Origin: Adenophora triphylla var. japonica | Taxonomy: Eukaryota; Streptophyta; Magnoliopsida; Asterales; Campanulaceae | Assembly (NCBI GenBank): GCA_022495995.1 | Contig: JAFEMH010007488.1 | Span: 1 to 64,000 of the forward strand | Length of the DNA stretch: 64,000 bases | Direction: 5' to 3' | Part shown: in pieces, positions 1 to 11,899 of the stretch | Layout: every line of letters starts with the position of its first letter | How positions within the stretch are numbered: the first letter of the stretch is position 1 | Program-made: the position numbers and the translations under genes | Notes under the pieces: model-generated | The model's database searches: none | What the model saw: only the letters and a program-made list of their open reading frames with translations | What the model was told of the DNA's origin: nothing

Positions 1-810
1 AATAAAATGCATCATTTTGCATAAAAAAATCAAATCTTATGCATCATTTGGTACAATAAAGATTATTTCTTTAAACTAAGTGCATCATTTGCAACCCAAA
101 AATGTCATCTTTTCATTAAAGTGTCATTTTTCATCATGCATTTCCCTTTCCCTCAATTTTGGAACGGACCGGTGTAAAAGATCCTATCTTTACATCGTTC
201 CTTCCATTAAAGTGTTCCATATTTCTTTAGAAAGGGACACTTGGAACCCTATATCTCCGATTATCGCTTAAGAAAGAGTACGAAGTTCCTCTATACGAGC
301 TCGACTGTCTTAAAGCTGGGTGTGAGGATTGATGGGCTAAGGACCCTCCTTTTTCTAAAGAACCTCATCTTTGACCAAAAGAGAGTCATTCTCTCGATCA
401 CGCAAGTCCCGAGGGTCCCGAGGTTTAAAATGCGATGATCACAAGTCATAAGATGAGGACGGGATCATAATCCCAAATACATAAAATTCCAAGGAATCCT
501 GAGCGACAACCAACAAATGGTTTGTACGTCCGGAAGACAACTTGGGACATTCCCCTTATTTTCAAACACATGCACACAAGAAAGCACGCAAGCAAGCACG
601 ACATGAAATCTTGGGAGACTTGCTCCCGCAAGGCACTTGGTGAACGCCAAACGCTTCTTCCCAAGGGGTAACTTAACCTCCGAACCCAAGTAAAACCTTT
701 TTTCAAAGTTTTGAGGTAATCAAAATGGCGTGGCGACTCCGTTTTTCAAATAACTCGGATGTCTTCAAACTCGCGTGAATCCAACACAAAATTTGGGCAC
801 CACATTCACA
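1..810 (+). repeat. 5' LTR of Ogre-type element, 3' portion
   Basis: This is a direct repeat of 16688-17490. Both copies contain a run of degenerate GCATCATTTGCA-type units, then the same downstream block, and both end in CA at the primer site or the flank. The copies differ by scattered substitutions and small indels (for example around 136-160 and 560-600), so the insertion is not recent. The LTR start lies left of the window. Confidence 0.88.
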
Positions 811-829
811 GCTGGCGACTCCGCTGGGA
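811..829 (+). other. Primer binding site (tRNA-Arg type)
   Basis: The sequence directly after the LTR, core TGGCGACTCCGCTGGGA from 813, matches the primer site I know from Ogre/Tat elements, complementary to a tRNA-Arg 3' end. It marks the LTR boundary at 810. A shorter copy of the same motif (TGGCGACTCCG) occurs inside each LTR near 729 and 17409. Confidence 0.75.
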
Positions 830-2454
830 AATCCCAAAGGAGAAAAGCTTTTATTTTCAAAACAAAAATCGATACTCTGCATATAGGTGGAAACCACTTA
901 CCCTTCCCGTACACTCCCGACGTGGGAGTTGGGATAACCGGTGGTTTAACAATCCACGCACTCAAAGTGATCCCTTTTCGAAAACAATTTTGAAAAAAAA
1001 ATTTTGAAAATAAAAGAAAGCTTTTCCCTTTGAGCGGGTTAGACTCCCATCGCCGATTTCATTAATCGTGCTTGCTTTCTTTACCATGCATTGCATCATT
1101 TGCATCTTGGAATCGTGCATACTTTGAAACGGGAAACAACCCGAAAATAGCAAAGGAGTGGAACCTCGGAAAATTGATCCATGCAACCGTACGGCTCAAT
1201 CCTCATTGGATTCTCGACCGGCGACCTCAGTGGCAATTCCACCAGAAAATCATGGTTAATCTGGCAGCCCTAGCAGCTTGGGGCTACTCACCCATGACTG
1301 ATCGGGGCTCCCTTAAAATTTACGTGCTTATGTGTTGCATTTTCCCCTGTCCCGAAAATCATTCCTTTAAAACACATTATGAAAATCTCTGTTTTAACTC
1401 AAAAAGGAACATTTTTAGGAGACCGCACACTACGCGCACTCCGATATATCCTCGTACACTTTTGCACGCACGTCCTTCAAACCCGAGGGTGGTTCCAACT
1501 GCACACGGACAGCCTTTACGATGCTCCCGGCGCGCACGGACTTTAATCATCCCGAACCTCCCCACGGCAAAAATGGGCATCGACCAACGCACAAATCCGT
1601 GTCACACGTTTCAAAAACCGTGACTTTTTGGTTGGTTTTTGGTCTAGTCCGTGTCATATAGCCCAGCTTGCATACCCACGTAAAGGTCAAGCCTTAGCTC
1701 ATAACGGAAGCCAAGATTGTCGCCAAGCGAAATTCTCGCCGAAATTCCGACAAGGAAAAATCGGTGGGATCTTGACTCCGACATTGACTATTGACCTTGA
1801 CCCGCACTTAATGCGTAAGAGTCAAGACCGAGTCTTTGCCAAAAATCAAAAGATCTTTCGCTCAAGCGAAGCTCGCCAAAATTCCGACAAGGAAAAATTG
1901 GCAAGATTCGACCGGCATTGACTTCGATTCCGACTCACGCACCGCGTATGCAACGAAGTTCAATGTGACACCGTGTCATCCGGCTTTTACCGCCCGACCC
2001 ATGCCTATTATTCTCTGACATTACCGAAAGTCAAAACCGTCATTCGCTCAAGCGAAACTCGCCAAAGATCCGTCAAGGCAGAGAGACGAGACTTTCCCGG
2101 TATTGCCTTGACTATAATCCGCATCGCTCGTGCGTTGAGAGGTCCTATGACCCGCTAGACCCGATAGGAGCGTTTCTTACTCTCTGGCCGTGGGATCCGC
2201 GTGCCCTATAGACCCTCGCCCGGGCCGCTCCACCCCGGGAGGTCGAAATACAGTGGAATACGAGGGGCTTATAGACGTAGTGACGGAACCCACCGATCCA
2301 GATCTAGAGTAGTTGTGGAAAAAGAAGGGCGTAACCCTTTTCCAACCAAATAGATATTAATAAAAGACACTGTTTTAAGTAAACTTGAAGATTCTAATTT
2401 GCATATTGCCCGAGCCTTCAAATTCTAAACACCTACCCCGAGTCTAAACCTTTC
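830..2454 (+). other. 5' leader of Ogre-type element, no coding region recognised
   Basis: This is about 1.6 kb of leader between primer site and gag remnants. I see no conserved protein. It holds a dispersed repeat centred on TTCGCTCAAGCGAA followed by CTCGCCAAA and a GACAAGGA-type block, at about 1725-1765, 1856-1910 and 2041-2085. The core is close to an inverted repeat. Short ORFs here have no recognisable domain. Confidence 0.55.
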
Positions 2455-3960
2455 CTATCCCTTTCCCGCAGCCGAGAAAGAAGTGGGTGAGAACACCGGG
2501 CCGGGCCGACTTGTTAGCGCAGTAATCCTCGCACGCCCGCCGTAATCCTCGCCGAGAGTCGAATGGCCGATTTGACAGAGAACAAGGCCGGTTTGGGTAA
2601 CCAGATGACTAGGAAGAAGAGCTAGCCTATAACCAATGCCCTCCCCATCTTCATATAACCCATTGCCAAAGACTGCCCCTTCTCGCCTTCTCCAATACCC
2701 CAAGCCGTTAGTGGTCCCGACACCCTCGCTTCCTCTCGCATCCCCCACGGACCTTTTTCCTCCTTTCACTCGAGCCTACTTTGGAATCCCAAAGGCCAAT
2801 TTGACCTTTCCAATTTTGTCAACGCTCGTGAATTTGCCTACCTCTCTGACGCCTACAAAGGAAGAGTCACGGAAACGAGAATAGGAATGGATGGATTTAC
2901 AGCGATGATGACAGCTCAAGACAAGGAATGGACTTGGAGCCAACGGAAGTGAAACCCGAAGGGCAAGATGAGGTAGAAAGCCACGCACTGAATAGGGATG
3001 AAATCACTTCAAAGTGTGTCTCAGCCTCTACGCAAAGGCTCCTGAGAAGGATGAGGTAGTGTATGAGTCCTATATCCTAGAGTTCAATACTCCGTACAAG
3101 GACTTGGTAGGCGAATGGAGGAACTTGATCGAAGCTTTAGCCAAAAGAGGGAAGTGGGCTCCGCCCACCGATCCGGAACATGTAAGCGTCGCCGAAGCCA
3201 AACTCTCATCAGAAGGGTAGACTCTATCACAAGCAGTTAGTAGTCACTCCCGAAACTTGGTCCGAAGAAGAATGTATGGATGCCTTGGAAAGAGTCCTGA
3301 GTTTAGAGGCGACCCTGGCCCCCTTTATGTCCTACGATGATAATGATGTTTTCCGGTAATCCCTAAGCCCGAGGAAGAGTCTCGAGATACCCCTCATATG
3401 GCGTCAAGTATCCCGACCGCTTTTGCCCTCATTGGTCATCGAGTCAAGGCGAAAGTTCCCACGAGAGCTACCGTAGTGACACCGATGAAGACACAAAGTG
3501 CCGGAAGGGACAATAGAGGAGTGGTTAGCCCGTAAGCCAAAAAGCCTTAAAATATCTCTCGACAAGAAGGAAAAGGAACCCGCCATGAGGTTTGACCCCG
3601 CGTAAATCCTTATTGATGATGGAATTTCCCACTTCGTAAAATGTTTGGCCAACGTCAAAGATGCCGTCGAAGGTTGACCCCTGTGGAAAGAAAAGACATG
3701 CTTGATGCTGATGAGGAATGTGATCCTACTCGTTAAAGAAGTTGCTAGGTTCGGATGAGAAAGCCATTTGCCAAGCTCCAAACTCCTAAGTGATAATTTT
3801 GTTGCATGCCGACTTTGAAAAGTTTGAATGAGACTCGTGGAAAGCTTTAAACGGAGAATGTGAAGTTGAAATCAGCCGGTCAAACTCGTAAAAGGTCAAA
3901 AAGCCGGTAACCCGGGACCGCATTCGGGAAGCCGCCTATGCTTCCTAAGCAAAGACCGTC
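2455..3960 (+). pseudogene. Decayed ORF1/gag region of Ogre-type element
   Basis: Plus-strand fragments read like the gag-side part of an Ogre polyprotein. One is at about 2805-2940 (NFVNAREFAYLSDAYKG). Another at 3014-3220 includes EFNTPYKDLVGEWRNLIEAL. A third near 3243-3359 is acidic (ETWSEEECMDALERVL). They lie in different frames with stops between them, so no complete protein remains. No CCHC zinc knuckle was found, which agrees with either loss or the divergent gag of this clade. Assignment rests mainly on position between primer site and protease. The exact gag start cannot be set. Confidence 0.5.
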
Positions 3961-4259
3961 AATCGATCAATCAGTAATTGGCCATACGCCGCAAGAATCC
4001 GCCTCGACTTTGAAAGAATTGGATGTAATCCTCCAAGAGGAATAATGACCAAGGAAAATCCAATGTCTATGTGATGACTCGGTCTCGCGTATGAATGTTG
4101 AGCAGCCTAAGGGTGACAAAAGAAGCACCGTCTCTCGAGCCAAAAACACATAAAAGACCTTATAAGCCGGGGTAAAAGCCCGACTCGATAAGGAGGATCC
4201 AGCCCTAACTCGCTGAAGTGTACCCAAGCCAATATCTCCTTATGGTCCCCGTTGACCTC

Positions 4260-5300
4260 TTCATACCCTCATAAGTTGAAGCTAGAAGAAAGTTTGGCCA
4301 AGACCATGGTGCCCATAGATGTCACCCTGCATGAGGTCGTCCAAATGATTGGAAATATCCACTACGGAAACATCATTACCTTCACCGACTTAGACCTCGC
4401 CAAAGTATGGGGCTAGTCACAACGAACCTCTTTACATCACAAACCCAGCTTAGAAGAGCGTCGATTGCCACGAGTATTAGTCGACTGAGGGTCTCGCAAT
4501 GAATGTCTTGCCGCCTAAAATGATGGATTTATTGGATCTCAAGCCAACGGACTTAAAGCCTTCTAGTCGACTATTAAGGCCTATGACTCCACCGCACGAT
4601 CGCTTTGGGGATCGCCACTCTCAAGATGTGGTTCGGAAAAAGGTCATGGACGTTGATTTTCAAGTTATTGACATTCCGATTTCATTTACCGCCTTGTCGG
4701 GACGGCCTCGATCCACCGCATAAACGGGTAGCCTCTACTTTGCATCAAGGCCAAATTTCGCCGAGTGATGGAACTATCACCACCATTTATGGGGACAAAG
4801 GTCACGGTAGAAGGAACCAAAGACTGGGATATCCCGATATTGGAGATCAAGCACGATGATGAAGGGTTAGCATTGACCGGATTCTCCGTAGCTTCTTCCA
4901 AGGCACAAGTGTGTTGCACCGACCTCACCACTACTTCCGATAAAATCCCTCCCGCCATGAGAATGATGCGAAAAATGAGTTATCTTCCGGACTTGGATTG
5001 GGTAGAAGACTTCAAGGTCGTAACACCATCATTGATGTGAAGGAACAGACTACCGTATATGGCTTGGGGTACAAACCGAACTCTCTGGATGCCGTAAAAG
5101 CTAAAGGCACGAAAGGTGAAGGGGTCCAGCTCCATCCCTACACCGTCTCTCGACCCATTACTTTACAAAAGGAGGGACACAATATGATGAAAGTGATCGC
5201 GCATCTCCTCGTTAAAACCCTTCTAGAGAACCTTGAGAAAGTTAGGGGAAAGCCACCAATCCCGTTCAAGAATGTTCCTTGATTTGCCGATATCCTCGGG
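4260..5300 (+). pseudogene. Decayed retroviral-type aspartic protease of Ogre element
   Basis: From about 4280 the translation reads into LAKTMVPIDVTLHEVVQMIG and then a typical Tat/Ogre protease region. The active-site stretch near 4480 reads VD-stop-GS followed, after a frame change, by MNVLPPKMMDLLDLKPTDLK. A downstream stretch DFQVIDIPISFTALSGRP at about 4650-4705 matches the second conserved block of these proteases. Family role: the enzyme cleaves the element's polyprotein in the particle. Here the D-x-G triad is broken by a stop and the domain is split across frames, so it is inactive. Confidence 0.65.
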
Positions 5301-5989
5301 GCTACCACTACCGTTCGTAATGAGTACGTCTTCAAAGGAAATCCGGCCAAGGCAAAGAGTCGCATCCGGACAATGGACTTCTCCGCCTTTGAGTTAGCTC
5401 TTCCAAAGATCGCCCAGATAGAAGCCGCCACAAAATAAGACAGCCACTGGGTTTGTAAGAGTTGTTTGACGAAGAAGCACAAATCCTGCACTTGATCGAC
5501 TTCGCCTGTACGATGAGATAGTTGCCGTTATTGGAGACGATGGTGAAAGTCATTTTGATCCTCGCACTTTGGTGACTAAGACAGAAATGCCATTCAAGAA
5601 TTGGGAGACATTCTCGTGGCCGATAGCCACGACAAAGAAATGATCACTGAGCTTGGATTGGTACCCCGTCCTTCTCAACCTGGCCGTGTCAAACACCCCG
5701 TTGTCTATTCGCCGAGTCAGAATCTTTGAATTCCACCCTCGTAGTCATCCGAAGGCCTCACGCCCGAGGATTATGAAAATGTAATCGATGTCATCTTTCC
5801 CCTTATTTTGAATGAAATGACAAATCTTTCGATTATCCTCTTATTGCCAACTTAACAAATGATAAATTAACTCAAAACTTAACAATGCTTAATAATGAAT
5901 CATTTGAACAAGATGCAAACACACTAAACGAACAATACATTAAAGAAATCTTTAAGGTGTTTCGTAAAAGAGGAAAACCGGGCCCAAGC
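5301..5989 (+). other. Protease-RT linker of Ogre element, degraded
   Basis: Little can be read between protease and RT. The last part, about 5820-5950, is unusually AT-rich with Asn/Leu-rich translation (LTNDKLTQNLTMLNN), unlike the flanking GC-richer coding remnants. That may mark a small insertion or a fast-evolving linker. No ORF of note. Confidence 0.4.
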
Positions 5990-6940
5990 CGCCGAGGAGG
6001 TTTTGATAAGTGTGAACTTGGGTACTATTGAGGAACCTAAAGAGACACAGATTGGAAGCTTCTTCCAGGGGTTGAAAGGGACAGATTGATCGAGCCGCTC
6101 GTAGAATACGTCGACGTGTTTGCATGGTCATACAAGGATATGCCTGGCTAGACAGCTCGATAGTAGAACACGTAATCCCTCTAGCACCGCATGCTAAGCC
6201 GCAGCGTAAACCGAGAAAGATTAAGCCGAATGGTCTCTACAGTCAAAGAAGAAATTGAGAAGCTACCGCGGGTAGGGTTCATCGTAGTCATTGAATACCC
6301 GACATGGTTGTCCAACATCGTGACCGTAACCAAGGCCAATGGGAAGGTGCGCCGCCGTGTGGATTTCCGAGATCCGAACAAGGCCACCCCAAAGACGACT
6401 ACCCTCTCGCCAAACATAGACATCCCGGTGGACTCCACCGCCAACTACGAAGTCAAATCCTTCGTTGATGGTTTTGTAGTGCTACAACCAGATCAAGATG
6501 GCCGAGGAAGACCAAGAAAAGACAGCCTTCACCACACCACGGGAACCTACCGTTATACAAAGAATGCCATTCGGGCTCAAGAATGCCGGGGCTACTTACC
6601 AAAGGGCAATGACCGCGCTTTTTCATGACATGATCCACAAGGAGATTGAGGTTTACGTAGATGATATGATAATCCACTCCAAAGGAGAGGGTGGGCAAGC
6701 ACTTTGTTGACCTACGAAAATTCTTTGAGAGGTTGAGACAACATTCCATGAGACTAAACCCCGCCAAATGCACCTTCGGAGTGACAAGGGGAAAAGTGCT
6801 TGGGTATATGGTCACGGAGCGAGGTATAGAAGTCGACCCCGAAAGATCAAAGCCATCATGGATATGAGGCCACCTCAAACCTGCATGTAAGTCAAGAGCT
6901 TCATGGGTAAATTGCAAGACATCGCCCGTTTCACAATCGC
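5990..6940 (+). pseudogene. Reverse transcriptase domain of Ogre element
   Basis: RT copies the RNA genome into DNA inside the particle. The lead-in (VNLGTIEEPKETQIG, near 6010) is followed by VDFRDPNKATPK (about 6358-6394), the FVDGF block, KNAGATYQRAMTALFHDM (about 6578-6632) and the catalytic box YVDDMIIHSK (about 6655-6684). The thumb region follows (LNPAKCTFGV near 6755-6785). Reading needs several frame changes (near 6440-6500, 6700 and 6845). Two catalytic aspartates of the YVDD box remain, but the chain is not continuous. Confidence 0.88.
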
Positions 6941-8070
6941 CTGACCACTATGTGCGAGCCCATCTTCAAGCTCATGAAGAAGAATGTGGACACGTAATGG
7001 ACCGAAGAATGCCAAGATGCCTTTGACCAGATCAAGGCATACTTAGTACATCCCCCGTACTATGCCCCCACATAGACGTAAGCCTCTTCTTCGCTCTATC
7101 TCACCGTCACGTACACGGCAGCTGGGGCTATGCTTGCTCAGAAAAGAAAGACTCTCGGGTAGAAAACGCCATTTACTTTGTCACCGGAAGCTACAGTGGA
7201 GCGAGCTCAATTACTCAAGATGTGAAAAGACTCCGTGCAGATCGGTCCGGGTAGTCGGCAAATTGAAGCATTATATGCAAGCCCACCCCGTGAATTTGGT
7301 CTCGAAAATGGACCCCATCAAGTACATCTTTGACAAGCCTTCCTCTCAATGCGTTTAGCGAAGTGGTCCTTCTTCTTGGCGTAATACGACATCAACTATG
7401 TGACCGTAAAGGCCATCAAGGGTCAAGCATTGTCGATCACCCGGCGAATTTCCCCGCAATGAAGACAGAGGGCCCGAACCCCAATTCCCGCATGAAGGGA
7501 TCTTTGCAGCTGAGCTCGAGAATAGATGGCAATTGTTCTTTGACTGAGCCGCTAACAAAAGAGGAAATGGTGTAGGAATGCTATTGGTCGATCCGAAAGA
7601 TGAGCATACCCCCATAGCCCTCAAGTTGAACTTTCCCGCCACGAACAATGTCGCCGAGTATGAAGCCCGCATTGCCGGTTTGGAGGCCGCCTTAGAAAGA
7701 AATGTCAAGGAGCTCGAAGTTTACTGAGACTCGGCCCGATCATCAACCAAGTCTCCAACAAGTGGAAGACTCGTGGACCCTAATCCGCAACGGTATCATG
7801 CCCATATGGAGGAGTTGGATCGGACAGCCGTAGAAGTGACTTTCCACTACTTGCCGAGGGAAAAGAACAGATTCGCAGATGCCCTAGCTACTCTAGCCTC
7901 ATTGGTAGAGATCCCCGAGGGAAAAGCCATAAAGCCCTTCAGAGTGGGTAGAAGAGAAGCCCCACTCTTCGTTGTGAAGTGGACCCGGGACCCGAGCCCA
8001 TAAAGGAACCTTGGTACAACCGTATTTACCAATTCCTCAAAGACGGAGAGTCACTTTCAGAGACGAAGAA
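6941..8070 (+). pseudogene. Two RNase H regions of Ogre element (RT-linked plus archaeal-type)
   Basis: After RT comes a broken RT-linked RNase H (PPYYAPT, then YTAAGAMLAQKRKTLG, KLKHYMQAHPVNLVSKMDP near 7262-7320). A second RNase H-like domain follows at about 7490-7830: WQLFFD then ANKRGNGVGMLLVDP, later NNVAEYEARIAGLEAALE. The tail includes LPREKNRFADALATLASL at about 7850-7905. Two RNase H domains in series are a known mark of the Tat/Ogre clade, in which the older RT-linked one is thought to be relaxed and the archaeal-type one functional. A stop follows the first catalytic Asp (FFD-stop-AANK), so it is dead here. Confidence 0.8.
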
Positions 8071-9280
8071 GGTAGACCAAAAGAAGGTGTCGTGAGCCAA
8101 AAGCTTGCGAGCCCCGAAAAGGTTGGCCTCCCATTATGTCATCCTAGGAGGCAACCCGTACAAGAAACGCTATCAAGGACCACTCCTCTTATGTGTCACT
8201 CAAGAAAGAGCCAGCAGAGTTGATGACCGAAGTCCACAATGGTCCTTGCGGTCCTCACATGAATGCCGTGAGCCCCGATGCAAGTGATCCTCGTAATGGG
8301 TTACTACCGGATCTCCATGGAGACAGATCGCGTTCAAAGACGTCCGAACCTCGCGACAAGTGCCGCCGGTTTGCCAACCTCAACCATCTCCCACCTCACG
8401 ACCAGTACCGCATGACGACTCCTTGGCCGTTTGCAACTTGGGGCATTGACGTGATAGGGAAAATAGCCCCGACAGAAGCAATGGGCACGAGTTCGTGTTG
8501 GTAGCCATCGACTACTTCACCAAGTGGGTAGAGGCCAAGTCCTACAAGGTCCTCACTTCCGTAAAAGTGGCCCAGCTCATCAAAGAAAACATAATGTGCG
8601 TATGGGGTGCCCAACGAGATCATTTCGATAATGGATCACACTTCGAAGGAGACTCGCGATAGACCGCCGTCGAATTCGTAGTTACTCGCCACAAGTCGTC
8701 CCCGCATGCACTCGCACCAATGGAGCCGTGGAAGCCGCTAATAAGACACTCGAGCGGATCATCCTAAGATGGCCACCCGTGGTCGTGATTGGCCCGAAAA
8801 GCCGCACCTAGCACTCGGGGCTACGTAACGTCTGTCGAATGCCCACAGAGAAACTCCTTTTGCCCTAACTTACTGGGATGGAAGCAAAGTGTTACCAGCT
8901 GAGTTGGAAATCCCGTCATTAAGGGTCCTCCCGGAAAACAAAGGTCAACGAAGTAGAATGGCTACGAAGCCGGCATGATGAGTTAGCCCCGTTGACGAGA
9001 GAAGGCTCAAAGCCATGGAACACACCCGAGCCTACCAGAGGCGAATGGCCGAGCGTTTGATAAAAAAGTCAAGGCCGTGAGACATCAAAGAGGGTGACTT
9101 AGTGCCGAAAGTAAAGCCCCCTACCGCAGACAACCCCCGGGAAAATGGGAACCCGTTTGGATCGGCCCTTATGTGGTGCGTAAGATACTATCGGGAGGAG
9201 CCATGAAGCTTGCAGACTTGGATGGCAATCCCTTTGTCCACCCAAATAACGGTGATAAGCTCAAAAGATACTATATCTAA
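8071..9280 (+). pseudogene. Integrase region of Ogre element, end of pol
   Basis: Integrase inserts the DNA copy into the genome. A degenerate zinc-binding part (HNGPCGPHMNAV near 8237-8270, later RDKCRRFANLNHLPP) leads into PWPFATWGIDVIGKIAP (about 8421-8470). After a frame change comes FVLVAIDYFTKWVEAKSY (about 8495-8545), with the first catalytic Asp. The second Asp block is poorly kept. The chain ends with the common polypurine-side tail PFVHPNNGDKLKRYYI and a stop at about 9280. There is no chromodomain, as expected for Tat. Confidence 0.8.
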
Positions 9281-9720
9281 AAAAAAAAAAAAAAAAAAAA
9301 TAATAATAAAAAAAAAGTGCAAAAAGAGTAATACCCACTAGGGCCGAAACCCCAAAAAGGGCGGTCTAGGCAAAAGACAAATGGTTGCACATATAAAAAA
9401 AAAGAAGAAAAAATCTTAGTGCAAAAAGAGTAATGCCCACTAGGGCCGAAACCCCAAAAAGGGCGGTCTAGGCAAAAACAAATGGCCGCACATAAAAAAA
9501 AAAAATTAGTTCACTGTAATGAACTACGTAGACCTGAGCCCCTTAGCCTTTCTTGTAAAAGGAGAACGTAGGCAGCCATATATGGTTCGGTCTAAACAAT
9601 AAAAAGGACGATTAAGTTTCCATGAAATATGTCCTGATCAATAAAAAAAAAAAAAAGACATTTGAATTTCCATGAAATGTGTCTTGACTAATTTCTAAAA
9701 TAATATTTCTTGTTCATTAC
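9281..9720 (+). repeat. A-rich run and ~103-bp tandem duplication after pol
   Basis: An A-rich run starts directly at the pol stop (9280-9320). It is followed by two copies of a block starting GTGCAAAAAGAGTAAT and containing CACTAGGGCCGAAACCCC, at about 9317 and 9419. A short GAACTACGTAGACCTGAG motif with AACGTAGGCAGCC follows at 9520-9590, a signature I associate with Ogre/Tat 3' regions. Another pair, CATTTGAATTTCCATGAAAT and a variant, lies at about 9616-9690. Confidence 0.7.
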
Positions 9721-9778
9721 AAGTTAAAAACTTCTTGATGAGTTCAAGCACGGTCTACCTCTTGACTCGCTAACCTCG

Positions 9779-11455
9779 CTACAAAGATCTAAAATACAAT
9801 AAAATGCCTAAATAAATTAATGTGTTTGCAAAATGGCAATAAGGGAATCCTAAGAAAAGACTTGTCACCGTCATTCGCCGAGTCTTCTTGGTCTTCTTCC
9901 CTTTTCCTCGGCCCCGTCGAGTCTTCTTCCTCTTTTTGTCTATGATGCCTGTATCCCTCATCCCGACCTCCGGTATCCTCACCGGAGCCTCCACCAACCC
10001 CGTGTCAATAAGCGCTCTCTATACGAGCACGAGTCCGCACCTCCTCCCTCTCGAGCCTCGCCAAAGGAGCGACCTCTGACAACCTCTTGTACCGAGCCTC
10101 CATATCTCCGACCAAGTCACCTCGGGACCGGTTATGGCAACTCGCCTTAGCCTCGCCTCCTCGTAGTCCTACTCGAGTCGTGGTCGCCTCCCAATAAAGC
10201 TCGACGTCTCTCCTCCAAGATAACCCGAGTCGCTCCCATCTCCCTCTCGTACTCACCCAAGTAGACAAAGTGGTCAAGATGGTGCTCTTCCCGCTCCTAA
10301 AGATAGCCCCGGGTGGGAAAGCAAGATGTGTCCAAGCCCTCGAGAAGAAAGAGAAGCCGGGCCGGATCCCTCATGTCCAATGACACCACCTCCATGGTCC
10401 TGGATGTCCTCCCAATCACTCAAAGGCTCCCGTAAAGCCCCAAACCGCCCGGATACCAAGCAGTATATAAAAGGATGACCAGCAGAATCTCGAACCCTCA
10501 CAACATAAGACTCCCGAAATATCCTCCCGGTCCGCAACCTCCAAGGTGGTATCCACCAACGGATGTCCGAAGTGGATAGCCTAGCCATCATCAGCCTCCC
10601 AGCCTACCCCGTTCCCGCCGCCTAGGCGCACCTCTCCGAGAAATCACCCAAGGGCACCGAGTCGGCAAAGCCCCGTGCAAAGCCCCGAGCCTCTCCCCGC
10701 AGCCCACAAAGTCAACATAGCCGGACTCCCTGACCTCATGAAATGGTCTCCCGAGCCATCCCTTGCCGATCCCATGAAATGTCTCTCCCAAAACCAGCGG
10801 ACAATATCCTTCCCACTCTGCAGCCTCTAACCATGTCCAAGAGGCCACTATGACAGATCCCCACGGACTCAAGCAGGAATGTACAACAGAATACGCAAAG
10901 AATGAAAGCATCCATAGCCACCGTGGGTCGCAGCCATATCCTGGAGACCCAAACCTCGCCCGGATATCGTAAAGGTCAATCCTATCCGGGCTACCATCAT
11001 CCTCTCAGCCTCTCCCAAAGGAATCTCGCAGAAAGATGCAAGCTTTACCGTCACCGGCACGTCTCCGATCAGCGGAATAGATATAGCCTCGCCTCGGACC
11101 CCCAATCAAGGCTCAAGTCTTCGTGCGTTGGGACAATTTCGTTGTAAGAAAAGCAAGAACATGTCTCCGACGTCCTGCAACTTTGCCGCGGCTCTCAACA
11201 GGTCCCAATCGGGCGGGAGATCCCTCAAATGCCATAAAGACTTGATCTTGAAGGAAGAATCAAGCGCCCCTTGTGATTTTGGAAGTTATGTCTCGCCCAA
11301 GATTGAAGACCGGATAGAAAATGGTCTCGCTTCCCCCTTTGCAATCTGACGGGCTTCTCCATCGCAAAGTGATCAAAGATGGTGCTTTTAGGTCCAAAAT
11401 ATGCTCTGGGAACAATTGGGACAAGTCTAGAGTGAAAATGAAATGAAATGGCCAA
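9779..11455 (-). pseudogene. Antisense extra ORF B in Ogre element (DUF7745-like)
   Basis: Minus-strand reading starts near 11455 and gives fragments in changing frames. They include PPDWDLLRAAAKLQDVGDMF (about 11215-11155), GVRGEAISIPLIGDVPVTVK (about 11105-11045) and a coiled, Arg/Glu-rich C-terminal part near 10250-10020 (MEARYKRLSEVAPLARLERE). It ends in a Lys/Arg-rich tail. The order of a WDLL...D...F block and then a GVRGE block resembles plant DUF7745-type proteins of unknown function. I read it as an antisense cargo gene of the element, now broken by stops and frameshifts. The family call is tentative; the antisense coding bias is clearer than its identity. Confidence 0.45.
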
Positions 11456-11899
11456 GCCTTCCTTTTATTCGTAAAATAACCAGCTCGTACAGAACCGTAA
11501 GCCGCACGGCTTCATTTTCCTCAAGGCCATGCCGCACGGCTACATTAGCCCTCTCGCAGAAAATTCAGCAAAGAACCAAAGTTGCTGCCCAAGGGAGTTT
11601 TCACCCCACTTTTTCAATCAAAACCCGTACAAAAACATATCCGTAAGCCATTCAAGCATTTATATACCATTATAAATCATTTTGGCCCGCCAGCCCCAAT
11701 TCCAAGCAAAAAGTCGCCCCAAGGCTCGTATAATATGCAAATTGAAAAAGCATGAATTAGAAAAGCAAATAAAACGTAAATACAATGTTTTCGCCCCATC
11801 GGCGCCCAAATAAAGCAAAAAATAAACAAAGTGTGCATAAAAATTGTAAATTGTTTGTTTTTTGTTCCAAATCTATTCTAGAGACCTCCTAGGCCTCCG
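11456..11899. other. Spacer between the two antisense ORF regions
   Basis: I see no gene. The stretch contains CGTAAGCCGCACGGCTTCATT and a near copy CATGCCGCACGGCTACATTAG at about 11490-11550. The same CCGCACGGCTTCATTAGCC-type motif recurs at 14620-14660 and 16018-16065, so it is an element-specific dispersed motif. Confidence 0.5.

Noticed and set aside
1072..1623. 183-codon plus-strand ORF in the Ogre leader
   Set aside because: No recognisable domain and a composition matching surrounding leader repeats; probably chance in a stop-poor region.
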